64,000 bases of DNA from Gracilaria domingensis (taxonomy: Eukaryota > Rhodophyta > Florideophyceae > Gracilariales > Gracilariaceae): positions 62,001-126,000 of the forward strand of contig VCMS01000219.1 in the NCBI GenBank assembly GCA_022539475.1. Direction: 5' to 3'. The translations under genes and the position numbers were made by a program. Below the pieces are notes generated by a model that was given only the letters and a program-made list of their open reading frames with translations, made no database searches and was not told the origin of the DNA. Within the stretch, counting starts at the first letter, position 1. The number at the start of each line of letters is the position of its first letter. This document shows, one piece after another, positions 31,510 through 44,959 of this stretch.

Positions 31510-31863
31510 TTATCCCACCTGGGCTTGGTCTAGGTTGGACGGCAAGGCTGACCGAGTGCGACGGTGGTATGAAACGATCTTCGACCTAGGTAGGTGCTCG
31601 ACCGGCTCCATGGTGTCCTCCTCGGCGGAGTAGCCATACCATCGCACTTGGTACAGTACCGTCCCATCGGGGTCTACAACATGACGTACGATACGTTCGA
31701 TCACGTATTCCTGCGGGTACACCTCGGTGTTTGACTGCTCTCCTTCACCCATTGTGGTTTCGTACCTTCGAGGGTGGCGAGGTGGTGGCCGGCTAACCTC
31801 TAGAGGGGTTCCTCTTGGACTTAACCAGTCACGACTCACTAGGAGTTCCTCGCTGCGCGACAA
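31510..31863 (-). CDS. Chromodomain at the end of pol (element Z)
   Basis: The frame contains a clear chromodomain: EYVIERIVRHVVDPDG, LYQVRWYGYSAEEDTMEP and VEHLPRSKIVSYHRR, with the aromatic cage-type residues Y/W/Y. Chromodomains at the integrase C-terminus steer chromovirus insertion to particular chromatin. No ATG starts the frame. The upstream frame (to about 32139) is in phase but separated by a TAG codon at 31864-31866, also present in the B copy. Whether this TAG is read through, or is a disabling mutation, is not clear. A 369-bp non-coding stretch separates it from the antisense ORF. Confidence 0.8.
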   Translation of the reverse strand: MSRSEELLVSRDWLSPRGTPLEVSRPPPRHPRRYETTMGEGEQSNTEVYPQEYVIERIVRHVVDPDGTVLYQVRWYGYSAEEDTMEPVEHLPRSKIVSYHRRTRSALPSNLDQAQVG

Positions 31864-32181
31864 CTACAACTTACGCCAGGAGCGTCCAATCTTCAACCTG
31901 AAAGGTTCTTCTTGAAGTACTCTCCTTCTTGAGTCTGACGAGCTTCGGCTCGTTTTGGTTGAGCTTCCGACCGTCCAACGGTAGCTTCGGGATTCTGAGC
32001 TCCCTCTTGCTATCCAGAAGGATCGTCCGTGCGACGGAGAACGGGCAGGGTCTCGCTCGTGCGCCATGGAGGCGGATTGACCAATCACGGTGCATATCGC
32101 GGCCTTCTGGTTGGCCAGGCGGTGGCACGTGTGAGCCACGAGTTACCCTAACAGGTGTCCGTTCGCCTACGGTTGGCGACG

Positions 32182-32830
32182 NNNNNNNNNNNNNNNNNNN
32201 NNNNNNNNNNNNNNNNNNNNNNNNNNNNNNNNNNNNNNNNNNNNNNNNNNNNNNNNNNNNNNNNNNNNNNNNNNNNNNNNNNNNNNNNNNNNNNNNNNNN
32301 NNNNNNNNNNNNNNNNNNNNNNNNNNNNNNNNNNNNNNNNNNNNNNNNNNNNNNNNNNNNNNNNNNNNNNNNNNNNNNNNNNNNNNNNNNNNNNNNNNNN
32401 NNNNNNNNNNNNNNNNNNNNNNNNNNNNNNNNNNNNNNNNNNNNNNNNNNNNNNNNNNNNNNNNNNNNNNNNNNNNNNNNNNNNNNNNNNNNNNNNNNNN
32501 NNNNNNNNNNNNNNNNNNNNNNNNNNNNNNNNNNNNNNNNNNNNNNNNNNNNNNNNNNNNNNNNNNNNNNNNNNNNNNNNNNNNNNNNNNNNNNNNNNNN
32601 NNNNNNNNNNNNNNNNNNNNNNNNNNNNNNNNNNNNNNNNNNNNNNNNNNNNNNNNNNNNNNNNNNNNNNNNNNNNNNNNNNNNNNNNNNNNNNNNNNNN
32701 NNNNNNNNNNNNNNNNNNNNNNNNNNNNNNNNNNNNNNNNNNNNNNNNNNNNNNNNNNNNNNNNNNNNNNNNNNNNNNNNNNNNNNNNNNNNNNNNNNNN
32801 NNNNNNNNNNNNNNNNNNNNNNNNNNNNNN
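32182..32830. other. Assembly gap (649 N)
   Basis: Run of N inside element Z, between its chromodomain side and its integrase side. Open frames crossing it are meaningless. Confidence 0.99.
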
Positions 32831-35800
32831 ACGGAGCCACGACGTCCGTGGGGATCAAACTCTATTGAGTTTCCTCTTCACTCCGCAACGTTTGCTACCG
32901 CGTGGGTATTCTGACTTCGGTAGAGCGAATAAGCCCGCATCAGCGAGAGTCGCCAGGCGCAAATACGACCGTTCGTCCCTGTAGCTTCACCCAGTTGGGA
33001 GTTAACGGTGAACGTAGGGGTGGGGCCAGCGCACACGTCTAACGATATCCGTTCTGGAATTATTATTACCAATACTACAGTTATCGTCCGTGTCCTTCCG
33101 CGATAGGCGACGAGCTTGTTGCCGTCCTTCTACGCTTTATAGTATCGTTGCGGAGAAATACCATATCGTCTGGTTTGACTTTGTAATGGTCTAACCTCGC
33201 TCGAAGTTGCGCTTATAAGCGCCTGCCCTTATCCATCGCTGTGCGAGCGACGTACCATTGGTTACCAACCCTTCCCAAGCGTTCCTTAAACCCAACAGAC
33301 GGGACTAGAAAGCTTCTTGAGCCTCGATTGCAACCGGTGGCGACTCTTGACAATATCAACTCAAAGTGCTAGCTTCGTTACCGGACTTGGGTGTGTACGC
33401 ATACAATAGCGTCCGATACAAAATCCCAATCTAGGATGATCTCCACATAAATCTTAATGCATCACATGTACGTTAAATCTTTCACCTACCCATTTGTTTG
33501 CGGGGTATGGCCAAATAGATTCTGACACTCAAATCGACGACCCTGAAAAAAACTCGACCGTGAACTCTGAAACCGTATCTGATAATAGATGAACGGTGAC
33601 CGACACATAGACCCATGGTACAAAAGCTTGGCAACCACGTGCCGTAATCCGTTCAGCGACTGCACTTACTAACTTAGATAACCGATCCGGATAACCCAAA
33701 GTACGATTACCTCGTGCTGTGTCTGATCAAATCACCTAAATACATACATAAACGCAAGAGACCGCTGCTTGGGAACAGCGTTAACTCTCGATACTTACGA
33801 AGTTTCACGTTAATTCTTAGCGCACTCGGCCAAGAGCGCTCGCACTCGTACGCAGTCCAGATCATTGCACGGCCAGTAAAATCCCTACGCAGGTCAAGTA
33901 TAGTTTCCGACCTCTCGGTGGGTCCTACCCTTCACAAGTGTGTATGCCAACACACGTTTTGCCAGCGATATGGACCACAATTTGGCTATACGCTTCAACC
34001 AACCAACCAGATACCCTGATCGCTAACCTGAAAAGTATACGATCCCTCATTGAGACGAGCGCGAATTCCGTACAAAACTCATCCGTTTACTGTTCTCGAC
34101 ATCTCCTCGGAGTGATGGGTACAAATCCAGTCAAGGATCCAACGCTCAAAGTGAGTAGATTCTCACAATGTCCATCCGACAAAGATTCGACCCAACTGCT
34201 GTTCTATCCACCATAAAGCTGGTATGTCCAGATCGTCAACTGGGCCGCTCGCATTTTCCCAAGCAGGAGAGTGCATCAGCCTGACAGATTCAACGTTCCT
34301 TTTGTACGTAACTGTGAAATCGAATCCGAAAACCCAAAGCGCCAACCATCAAGCGTCCTGATGTCCCGAGATCCATGAGCCATCGGAGAATGAGCCTATT
34401 TACCGTAAAATGTTGCCCATAAATATGCCTCAGTAGTTCAAGCCCATTTACAACCTAAGCACTCTTCTCCGAGACTGAGTAGTTACGTTCGTTACGTTCA
34501 AAGGATTCGCGACCAGTATCCAAGGATGTTTCACGCCGTCTTCCGTGACCTGAAACAGGCGAACCCACCTGTGTGCACTGGCTACCATTGTCTACTTCGA
34601 CTGAATCCTAGCTTAGCAAAGCCAAATTGGCGGTTGACCGTACTGCGTCCATAATGCCGAGAAGACAAGCTTCGCGTCGCCTAGGTTCCAGTGAACTGTT
34701 GACCTTTCTCAAAGGCTAAGGGCTCGCCAATATCGCGAAGTCGACAAAAACGCCGATAACATACAAAGACCAGAAATGCGATCCGTTTTCGTAGGTGTTT
34801 CCTTTCCTCGGCCACTTCACGCGAACGCGTCAACTAGACTGTCCAGTCGAATGATATGCCCTAGTATTGACAGAATCTGTGAAAACCCACTTCTTGACAT
34901 CAGCGTTAATGCCCGCGTCCTGAGGACTCTCATAACGTCCCGACCGTTAAGTGGTCATCAAGGTTATCGAGAACACGAGATATCTCAAACTTACACCAAG
35001 CAGTATTTCCACGTAATCACCAAGAGCATATCGATAGTCACCGTTAAACGTACGGTCGTGTTAATCGAACGCATTCGTGAAACCGTACAAACCTTGGTGG
35101 ACAACAACAGTTTTTCCTATCTTGCACGGAATCGGAACTGCCAGTACCCAATTGCATTCTCCAAGGCGCTACACGTGTAGCACTCCAAGCTATCAATGTA
35201 TTCTCCATTCCGGAGTAGATAAACGTCTTTGACGTGATCCGAATTAGACGACAATCAATACAGAATCGCCATATACGTTCCCTTGAACTAGCACCACGGA
35301 GGCCCAAAGCGGATGACCGCCTCTATGACGCCACCCGTAAACATTCTCAACCTGAGATCCGCTCCCTTACTTTGGGACCGCCCGGTAGAGTGTTGGAATG
35401 GCTATACCCGGAAAGTAGTCCAAACGCGTGATCCAATTCCTGAGGGATCCCACCACATCGGTGTAACGCCCCAAACATTCTCTAGCTACCTCTAATGAGA
35501 TTCAGTACATGATCAAAATGCAACTGTCCATTCCTTGACAGCGGTCTGTATCTTCCTTCCTGTGCAAAGCTTTACCTTCTTGTTGTTTGGGTTCGCCAGC
35601 GATTCCGGTACTTCACTCCGGGTAACCGATGCCAAAAACGTTTCCCGATCCCTCCCCCTCCTAGCATCGGTTAATACCGTGCAGAACATCCACGACAACG
35701 GGTATACTTCGTCGTAGATAGCAGCAGGGTTGGAGAGTCTGCGCTACCAAGGATTTTGTTATAGCCTAACCACTGTCGCGGTTGTGCACAAAATCTTCTC

Positions 35801-36672
35801 TGGGCGACCAAAACTCTGGAATGTGATCGGCCGTTCCACCGAGATTACTCCGTTCGCCAACGATTGCTCTATCATACTGATGGCAATGGTTGTCACCACA
35901 CGTAGACCAGACTGCTTAGTATATGGTGACCCAAACTTGGGATGCGCAGGATTGCAGGCCATAGCCACATTGAGCTTAGATTGATACCGTGACGGTTGAA
36001 GCTTCCTGTGCGCAGGAGCCGGACGCGCGCGCTGTATCTCTTCTTATCGGTTCCTTACAACGGTATATCGGAACCATCAACTATCGTAACAACTCGGACC
36101 GAGGTCGAATCGCTTCAACAAAACTATCCAAAATCACAAACCGAGTATCCCGGCTGCCAATCTTTCAAACATAAATCCACTTAACCATTACAAGTTCCTA
36201 ATCTACCATGAAGAGATAGTACCGGGAGAGACGCAACGGTTATTTGCATCCCCGATGTCCAAACGACCATACGAATTCATCCCGTTAGCGCGATGCCACC
36301 AAACTCAATGTGAAGCAGGTCGTGCAGCTCCTGTATCAACACAGACAACTGTCGAACATGAACTGTTACACAAGCCAGATCGCAATAAACTTGGTCAGTT
36401 TCTCTTGGCCCATCACAAAACTCTTTCCGGGATTACGAGATTACACCGGTATCCACGGACACGTAAACCGAAAGGTGTTCTGAGCGCACGCAGTGTACCG
36501 CTATCCTTGAAAAGATTCTAACAGCTGAGCGAAGCCTAGCGTACGCCCTCGGCGCCTTCAACGTCGCTCGAAGCGCCCCTCCCGACTTAGAAACTCCCGA
36601 GTCAGTTCGAACGGTCGTGAGCAACGGTTCCGCCATCTGGATGCATCACGCTCTCAAAGAGATTACTGCAGC
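32831..36672 (-). pseudogene. Element Z gag end and pol (protease, RT, RNase H, integrase), frame-broken
   Basis: Order on the minus strand matches element C. The gag-protease junction (about 36400-36672) parallels C 59500-59760; SLANGVISVERP at about 35900 parallels ALANGVVQINSE; IWRFCIDCRL at about 35270 is the RT block WRFCIDYRRL; FGFDFTVTYKRN at about 34320 is the RNase H-linker block FDYEVTYKKG; and at about 33480 the sequence parallels the integrase segment around HPQCNGQVERFN. Stops and frameshifts are frequent. Much of this may reflect unpolished sequence rather than decay. Confidence 0.6.
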
Positions 36673-37521
36673 TGTGGACGGCTAATTATGAAAACTCCCC
36701 TTAATTTGGTATTTTGGGATGGTGGTGGACCCTTAATAGGCTAGACCCTCGATGGAAGTGCCCTAGTGGTGATATAGGCCAACTGATGAATTGTATTTAG
36801 ATATTGTGCCACCCCGTTGGGGAAACCCCACTACCCTGCAGTGGTCGTCCACGTGTATGACCCTCGGAGTTGCATGTAGATACCTATAGAATAGTAAATA
36901 ACCGGCGATCTCACCCTGCGAGCCGACGCAGCTAAATGGAAACAAACTGATCGCGTCCTGTTCAGGATCGGCTTATAGTAGCACCCTACGAATTTACCAC
37001 TCCCCTCGCAGAAGTAACCCACATTGGTTTCCCGGCACTACTACCCCTCAGGTCACTTAGGAAGCGCATCTGCCCATCTCTGAACTCTTCGTTACTACCG
37101 TATTATCGGATCCCTGTCTTGTCATTGTCATTTGTTGTTCCATGGATCGACTGTATTGTCACCCGCTTCACCCAGTTCACGTATGCTCCGCGCCCAGTAC
37201 GTGGGTATATTTGGCACGCCCTATCCGCTCCCTATCGGACCTGTTTCCGCCGGTTGCACCTACTCGCCTCACGCGTGGCGGTGCACCGAGCTCCCCCCGT
37301 TGCACGGTCCCTTCTCCATCTCCCAGTTCGGACACACTCACCTCGGCATCTACACCTTCTTTGCACTCACCTCTGAGGGTATACAATCACCGTCTCCGGT
37401 CTACACCCGTGCTTGTCTCGCGACTCGAGCACGACAAGGTTCGCCCGTTCTATCTCATCCAGGAGTATGACCGGACACCATCCTAGTAAGATCCCCCATC
37501 GCGCCGTAGCCGCAGGTTTGC
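36673..37521 (+). repeat. 5' LTR of element A
   Basis: Direct repeat with 47138-48062; both start TGTGGAC, share long blocks (CCCTTAATAG, CACTACTACCCCTCAG, TATCTCATCCAGGAGTA) and differ mainly by small indels. This copy lacks about 75 bases near its start. Ends are approximate. Confidence 0.75.
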
Positions 37522-39900
37522 TCTAATTTTGTCTCCCCGACTTAAAACGGTGAGACCATAACTGGGTTTTGCGTCGCTGGAATCGACACTGAATTCCCTT
37601 TTTGGGCAGACGAAGTCGCCCACGTTCACCTGTTTGATACGAATCTCTCACCCTTTTGGCTGCCGTTTGAAAGTCCGCAGTTGTTCGGCGTAAATAGCCC
37701 CCGACTTCGCGTTGGCAAGCTGCATTATCCACGCCGAGCTACCTCCTCGAAAGGAAGTCGGTACCTCGAATGCCCTGCGCGGTCAGGTGTACCCGCTCGA
37801 GAATATCGTCCTGTTCGGAAGATAATCGCGACAACGCCGAGACGGAATCATAGTAGGACAGGAGATTATAAAGAACCCCTCCGCAGGCAGATACACAACC
37901 TGAAGAGGAAATTTCAGTCTGGAGACACCCTCGCGCGCACCGCCAGAAAACTTGACGCTCAGCAGTACAGTAATCGGGCCTCCCTTAGTATCTGAACGCT
38001 CCCACATATCCCTCATTGAGTCAGTCGAGAACTCCGTCGACAGGTTATAAACTCCTAGATAAGGACGTCTCAGAGAGTGCGTATCCTAGCAGGAGATGAA
38101 TTCACTCATGGAGCTTCGGCCTCCCCAAGGCTTATGTGGATGAAAACCGCCTCGATACGAAGGATACTCAAGCCGCCCTGAACGAACTCCACACGCACGC
38201 TTGGACACCCTCGAAGCCACCATTCGGATCGGACGAGAAAGCAGAAGCCGCCGTACGAATATTCGAGGACGAAAGTCAGTCTCCGCCAATCCACTAGGAG
38301 AAGCCGTCTATGTCCATGAGATTCCCGTAATACTCGATGCGTCTGACTCCGACCCGACAGCTAGTTCGACAGTTTCGTCCTCGCGTCGTCCCCGACTCTT
38401 CGGATGATAGTGCGACGTCGGCCCCGTTCATCAAGTCACGCTCCAAAGGTACTCATACCTCTCAGGGAGCATCCGCCCACCCGAAGAAGGAAGAAGCCAC
38501 CCTGGCCTTTGAACGGAGTTGAAGCCATACTAACCCTGTATCGGAATGCTTCATACGCCTATTCATTGGACTTAAGAACCTCCGACAAGTTCGGCACCTC
38601 AAGGGAACCGGAAACGTCGCCTACCATCGAAAATCTCGGCTTACTCTGAAATAAGAAGAGTTTGCAGGAGAGACCCTATCCTTCTCTCCCCCATGGTCCT
38701 GACTTCTCGCAAAGGTTGTGCAAGAAAAGGCTGACCTTAACCGGAAATCGAGCGAGGCAGCCGTAGTAACCTCCCGTATACCTCAAAGCGTGCAGGAAAT
38801 CAGTTGAATCCGTCCGGGTGCAAAGACATTAGACGACTGTGAGCGATCCATTCGTCAAGAGCCCGAAGGGAGACATGTTGCCCGAAAAGCGGACACTACC
38901 TCCAATCAATGCGACTGCGTCAGGCCATCCAAAATGCGCGACTTCCGCCTAAGGATACGAAGCAACTTCCGAGAAACCGGAAACGCATTATTCAACGCGC
39001 CTGAATAAGGCTTCACCTCGATGGGTAATTACATTCTCGGGACGAGAGATGTTCCCTGTTCCCTTGATGGAGTTGAATTCCCAATACGGCACTGTCGCCC
39101 GACACGGGAAAGTAATAGAAGATGACCTACCTGAATATATACAGTATGCCCAAGCAGTGAAACCTCCGAGCCTAGCGTCCCCTCTAAAACCACAACTCGT
39201 AATATACTTCCGAAGAATCGGATTTATCTTCTGCCACAGGTTATGGGATGGTTCCAATCTGGATCACGATAACGTTAACTCGTGGGTAGCAACCCCGACT
39301 CTATGTACTTCTGACCTCCCGTCCACTCTGTCCCGTCTTCGGAAACATCCCGATCTATCGCAAACACGGGTCGCCAGCGCCAATCCCCTACTGGATTCGT
39401 CGCATGAGGTTTACTCGCCCAGGAGAGATACACCCTCAGAGTCGTGTGATAGAGGTCACAGACATTTTCACCCAGTATCTTTATGAATGTTACCAATATG
39501 GCATATCTCAACGCAGTACGCTCCCTTCCGGAAAGGTCCGAAAACATCGCTCAGGTCGAATCGCTCTCCCCCACGAGAACCAAAGCTCTTCCGAAACTTC
39601 CTACGAAGCGCAAAGCACCAATGCATCATGATGTGGATCTATGGCGACTATCAACCGCTCCTTGTATCCAGATATGAAGGAAGAGTCGAACCCGCGTGAC
39701 GGTCACAATGGTCCCAGACGGGAATCGCAGCACATGCTGTCCCTGCTCCGAAAAACTAGATTGGGTCTCCCCAACGGAAAGGCGTCTTCTGAGCCGAAGC
39801 TTGAAGAGCGAGCGCCTCCGCTTCACTCCCCGGCTGTCAGAATTCCTAACAAGGAATATGGCTGCACGACGAGATCGGAACACTGTGTGTTCTCGTGCCT
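37522..39900 (+). pseudogene. Element A leader and gag remnant
   Basis: At 38990-39140 the nucleotide sequence matches C around 58733-58890 (LNKAF...RREDRKKTTY region). Near 39480-39515 a decayed zinc-knuckle region parallels CFTCYNHGH. The 1.2 kb before it has no equivalent in element C and should include the leader and gag N-terminus. No intact frame. Confidence 0.5.
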
Positions 39901-42900
39901 CGGTCGTTCCCGAAAATTTCCGGCCCGGATAGAATCCTGCGTAAGGCAAGAAACTACAATGTGTATCCCACTTGGCCGTCCACCCAATCATGTTAGCCAA
40001 TAGCTGTCTGGATACAGAGCTCCCCAACTGATCAACAAGAAGCTACACCCGCCCACTCCGGGAGAACAATCCGTTCGCCCGCTCTAAAATCTCGCCATTG
40101 CGAACAATAATCCTGAGGGTGGGTGGAAACGGCGTATATTACACTCCTTTACATTGAAATGTTGCCGTACAACATTTGATTTTGTCGTCTCTCATTGCTG
40201 CCACCGATTATTCTCGGTTTGACTTCTCGATCGCGTCGTGAAACCATCCCTCCGCGGAAACGCCGAGGGAAGGAAGGAACGGTCCGATACTGCCGACTCT
40301 GTCCGAAACCGTTGCGAGCCCTACGCGAAGGCACTACCGCGCCGCCCGCGCAACACACCCCAACTGATTGCATCGTCGACAAAACTACACGTCACGAAGT
40401 CCGTGCAGTGCCCAATAACACCACGCGTAATGATCCAGAGCAGCACACACTATCTAAACACCAAACAAGGCCTCACACGAGACCAACCGTTACCGGCGCT
40501 TATAATGAATCAGCGCCAAATCGCTCTCCTAAGATTCACTATCCAACCAATCAACCCTTCAATCATCGTGCCAAACTTGAAAATCCACTCAAGCTGGTAA
40601 AGAACCAACTTGATGGTATCTGTCTGCCACACCCGACTGCGTCTTTCCGACAAAACCTATCCAAGTCTCGGAGGCTCTACCCTAAGGAGTGGGAAGGAGA
40701 AGCGCCGAACCGCAAGTTTGAAGCCGTGAATACGAAGAAGCCCATAGAAGAGCCGGGGTCAGACAATCCGATACCTCTAGAGTAGCTGTCCCACCTGGTC
40801 AGATTGTAAGATCCCCCCCATGTTGAAATTGATAAGCGATTTGAGCAGTACCGGAATCCCATCGAGAAGCTCGCGAGATGCCGCGGAATCACCCCCAGTG
40901 GGACGGAACTCTAGAACGATTGAAATAAACTGACCATTCATTACTTGCTTACCGAAACACTCGATCCGATGCCACAACACCCTATCGGCCGACCAAGGCT
41001 CGGAGAAAAGTCAACTGAGAAGAGTGCGGGCTTCTTTATGATCCGCTCAATCCCCGTGGCTCACATAGTGCTAGTCCGAAAACCGAGGAGTTGAGATTTT
41101 GTTACGATTACCGAAAGTGAAATTCCGTGACATGAAAATGTATATCCGATACCCGTCATTGGACGATATTATCATCTTCCTCCGGAGCCGAACGTTCACC
41201 ACCCTTGACGCAACTGGGAACTCAGGTTTCCATTAGGAGAAAACCGATAAGCGCGTCGTATGCCATCAAAGGCCTTTATACCGGTCCGAGAATCCCTTTG
41301 CGTTAACTAATGCACCGCTACATCCATGCGCCGATATCTTAACTGCCGGATTAATGACCACATGTTTGTTATCTGGACGATATCGTCGTCTTCCAACAAT
41401 CTGGAGATCATCTACCCATTGTGCGGACGTTATGAGATACATGCCTACGGCAATAACAATGAATCAAAGAAGTGCGATATCTCCACCGAAATCGTCAGGA
41501 TCTGTCACATAATCGCTCCCAGAAACTGTCAGTCGATGAAGGCTCGAGTCAAATCCTGTAAGGAGGCGAAACACCGAAACTCAAACAGACTGCGATCCTT
41601 CTTAGACTGTGTAACCTATACCGACGTTTCGTCCAACTTCGCGACATTGCTTCACGATTAACAAGCCCTACGAAAGACAAACCTGTTGATATTGCACCCT
41701 TGGAGCGAAGAAGCCTCCGCGTTCGCTGCATTGGTTGAAGCCTGACTTCTCCGCCAAATTCTAGGCTCTCCCCAAACCTGGTTACCCTAGAGTCGGACAC
41801 TGACGCTAGCGCAACCAGGTTGGTTGCGCGTTGCAAAACCGATGAGACCGAGGAACGACACCCTATGTATAGGTCGAGATCGCAAACGTCATGAGCGAAT
41901 TACCAGTTCCGGAAAAGGAATGTCCTGCCGATTCGCGAGCATGTCGACACTTGAGACCATATTTAGCGGCAACCACTTCGTTTACACACCGACCACAAAT
42001 GCTCGCTGCGGATGGAAACACCGAACCACGACCCCTGATCAGGTGGAACTCCGACTGTCGATTCGACTTCAAGAGCTACAAGAAAGGCCCCTTAAACCTC
42101 CATGCGGAACGCCCATCCCTTGGCACACACTAAGCCGACCCACCGAGGACGCCGACATCCCAATGTTATGTTGCACCTCGAGGAGTATGGAAATTGTACG
42201 ATACGTTTCGTGACATTATACTTGTTCACACGACCCCACTGACCGGGTACCGGTCATTTAACCCAAACGCCGAGGAGATGATACGAACAGCAGATGACCT
42301 GTCTGTACACAGTACGAGCCCGATCGAACGAGATACCACTTGCCCTTTCAGCGAATAATCAAGCTACTTAATAGAAGGTCACCAACACCAAAATAGTGTG
42401 CCCACGCCTTACAGATCGGTTTTCACCTCTCTCACTATGAATGGGAGCCCATGGAGGAAGAAAGTTGTACTCACATGAGAAAGATTTTTACCTGCCTGCA
42501 ACTGCTATGCAGTACGTCCCCGATCCTGTCAGGAATGTGCCCAAAAACACATCAAGCTAGAACATTCAAAGAAGTTAATTATTCCCTGCAAGGCCGCCGC
42601 TTAGAGCGCCCATTGCATCTGCTCGAATTATCAAAACCCGCAACGAATCATACCTCTTAGGTGATCACATCGCTCTCAAAACTGTACGACTGCTGCCGCT
42701 CAGCGATAACTGCTGCTGCTGTGGTCAGCGTTGTTACCCACTGGCTCTTGTCTATGGACCACCGGGCACGCTCTCCGACAACGGCTCCCATTCACGTCGA
42801 AATCTTCCGAAGACGTTGTCGCTCCGCGACATTAGAAACCTGTTCACAACAACGATCCACCCCAAACTAATGTCACAGAGCAATTTAATCAAACCATTCG

Positions 42901-43400
42901 TGCGTCATTGAATCCCTACGTTGCGAACACCAAACTTGGATTCTGTACACAGACGCCATACATAACGCGTACAACACCAGGTACATCGGTACGTCGTGCC
43001 CCTTTCGAGTATCCTGTTCAAGAGACACCTCCTCGCCATTGAAGGCACAGCCAACCATGACGATACTCGACACCCGAGCATACACCGCGAAGCGAGGAAA
43101 AATGTTAACCACGATTTTGCCTATGCTAACCTAGAGAAAGCTCAAACTCGCCACAAGCGCAATTCGATACCGAACCGACCGCACCGCAGCTTCGGTTATG
43201 ATATTGTCCTCAGAAGGTACTACAATCCTGAAAGGAAAGCGCCATAAGCTCCCCAATCGCCAGTGCCCCATCGCGTTTATCCATACAGGAGACTACGTCG
43301 CTGCTGATACATAATCACACGAGCGGTATCGCGAATCGAATATCGCCACCGACCCTATACAGGAAATCCCGCCGCATACCGAAACGCCATCTCGCCATCA
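39901..43400 (+). pseudogene. Element A pol remnant (protease, RT, RNase H, integrase)
   Basis: LVKNQLDGICLPHPTA at about 40600 parallels LVKNQVIGTVLPHPTA of C. The RT block YRRLNDVTVKDVYPIP is recognisable at nucleotide level near 41100-41150, the CNVYRRF block at about 41605, and the integrase core GPP...LSDNG near 42755-42785. All frames are interrupted. Confidence 0.6.
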
Positions 43401-44567
43401 AAGTACCAACAGACGGGTACTGCCAGCAAAACCGCCATCAGTTTGACCCACCCGCAGCCGCGTCTCGTGGACTGGCCTGCAAAACAACAGAGTTGCCTCA
43501 AGGAAACCCCGACTCTCACGGTACACCTACACCCTCTACTGATTACATGCAGAATTCACCCCTCGTCTACGTAGTGGCGCAAATGCGGAAGCCGTTATCG
43601 CACCCAACCCGAGGTGAGGACAAGGTAAATCGCGCTCGTGCTCCGATCCGCTCGACCAACCCGAATCGAGTCTCAAGTCGAGATGGATCCCCCACTGGAA
43701 CGATCGCCGCTGCGCTACGTCCGTATTCGAAAACCTCAGCGAGAACAATCAGAAGAAGTAACGAATTCCCGCTGGAGTCTGCTGCTAAGATTTAGTGCCC
43801 TTGGGATCAATCCAAGTCGCTGGAACGCGCTAACTCACTCTCGCGCGAAACGTGCAGTATCCCTGACCCCTTCCGACGACACGGCAAGAAAGACGCATAC
43901 CCACCTGAGGCCGCATGGCAGAGTTCAAAACAAAATCCTGGTGTGCTCGAAACCTTGTCAGAATGGAGAATCCCAAGGGCGCTGCTTAGCAGACGAAACG
44001 CTATAGCCGTCGGACCCGGAATTACGAATGGCCACCGCGCGCAGGCGCATCCCCAGCCCTATGCGCGGAATTCGAGATTGAATTACTAAAAGCCCATGCC
44101 ATGCGGATGGGCCCCGCTTAGCGACCGCTGCCGAAACTGACACGAATACCGTTCACGAGTGTGCACACACGCGCGCGCCACCACTCCAATGAAAATGGAC
44201 TGCACGGCCGGATAATGCGCCGTGGCCAGCGTCCCGCGCCGCCCTCACAGAGTGCTGTAGGCTACTTCTCCTTCGCAACGGCCTCCGCGACCAAAGTGAA
44301 AGGTTCCGCAAACGGACGCACCGTTCTCGGATGCCCCCGTGGGAAAGAAAGAGCTCGCCCGACTCGAGATCGAGAGTCTTCCTCGCGGATGTGAACTCAC
44401 TGTGAGGCAATTAGGACGCCCGTGTCGGAGCTTGCCACTCCTCAGACGGCTCCGAGAAGACCGAAGTCCACTTTCCACCGCCCCGAAACCGCTTCAACGC
44501 CTCCAAGACCACTAACCGCCTGTACGTACCACTGGACATCACTGCCCAATGGCGAGAAGCACCAGAG

Positions 44568-44790
44568 ATGCAAGGAATGGCGATATACCCACAGAATCTG
44601 CTAGTCGTTATCGGGAACACGAGGAAAAGCCCCGAATGGAAGCTACGTATAGATGTCCGTTGTACGGCTATTCCCCAGAGGAGAGACACTTGGGAGCCCC
44701 AACTTAACACCTCCCTAGGTCAAGTCTGTCGATCATCGCCGCTCAACACCATGCTTCCAACGGGGACATGCGATGTGGGGAGCCCGTAAC
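44568..44790 (+). pseudogene. Element A chromodomain remnant
   Basis: The translation IYPQNLLVVIGN...RRDTWEP aligns with YPQEYVIERIVR...EEDTMEP of the intact chromodomain, and the underlying DNA aligns over about 120 bases with element B. Spacing from the integrase (about 1.2 kb) is as in B. Confidence 0.5.
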
Positions 44791-44959
44791 CGTCAGCTCT
44801 ACAGTCTGTGCCCGCTCTCCGTTGAAGAAGAGAAAGAGTGACCTCGAGAAGAAGATAAGCAAAGAAGTAGAAAATCCTCGCATAAAGGAGAAATCTAGTA
44901 GTAGTAACCACCTAATATCGGACAATGCCGCATAGCGGAAAAGTAAAAAGCCTAAAAAA

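Noticed and set aside
31929-32984. 351-codon frame across the N gap
   Set aside because: Most of it is undetermined sequence; it has no biological meaning.
44568-44789. SPEWKLRID peptide resembling SPEWKVRIA of the antisense ORF
   Set aside because: It is on the wrong strand for that ORF; the surrounding sequence aligns over its length with the chromodomain region, so the match is coincidental.
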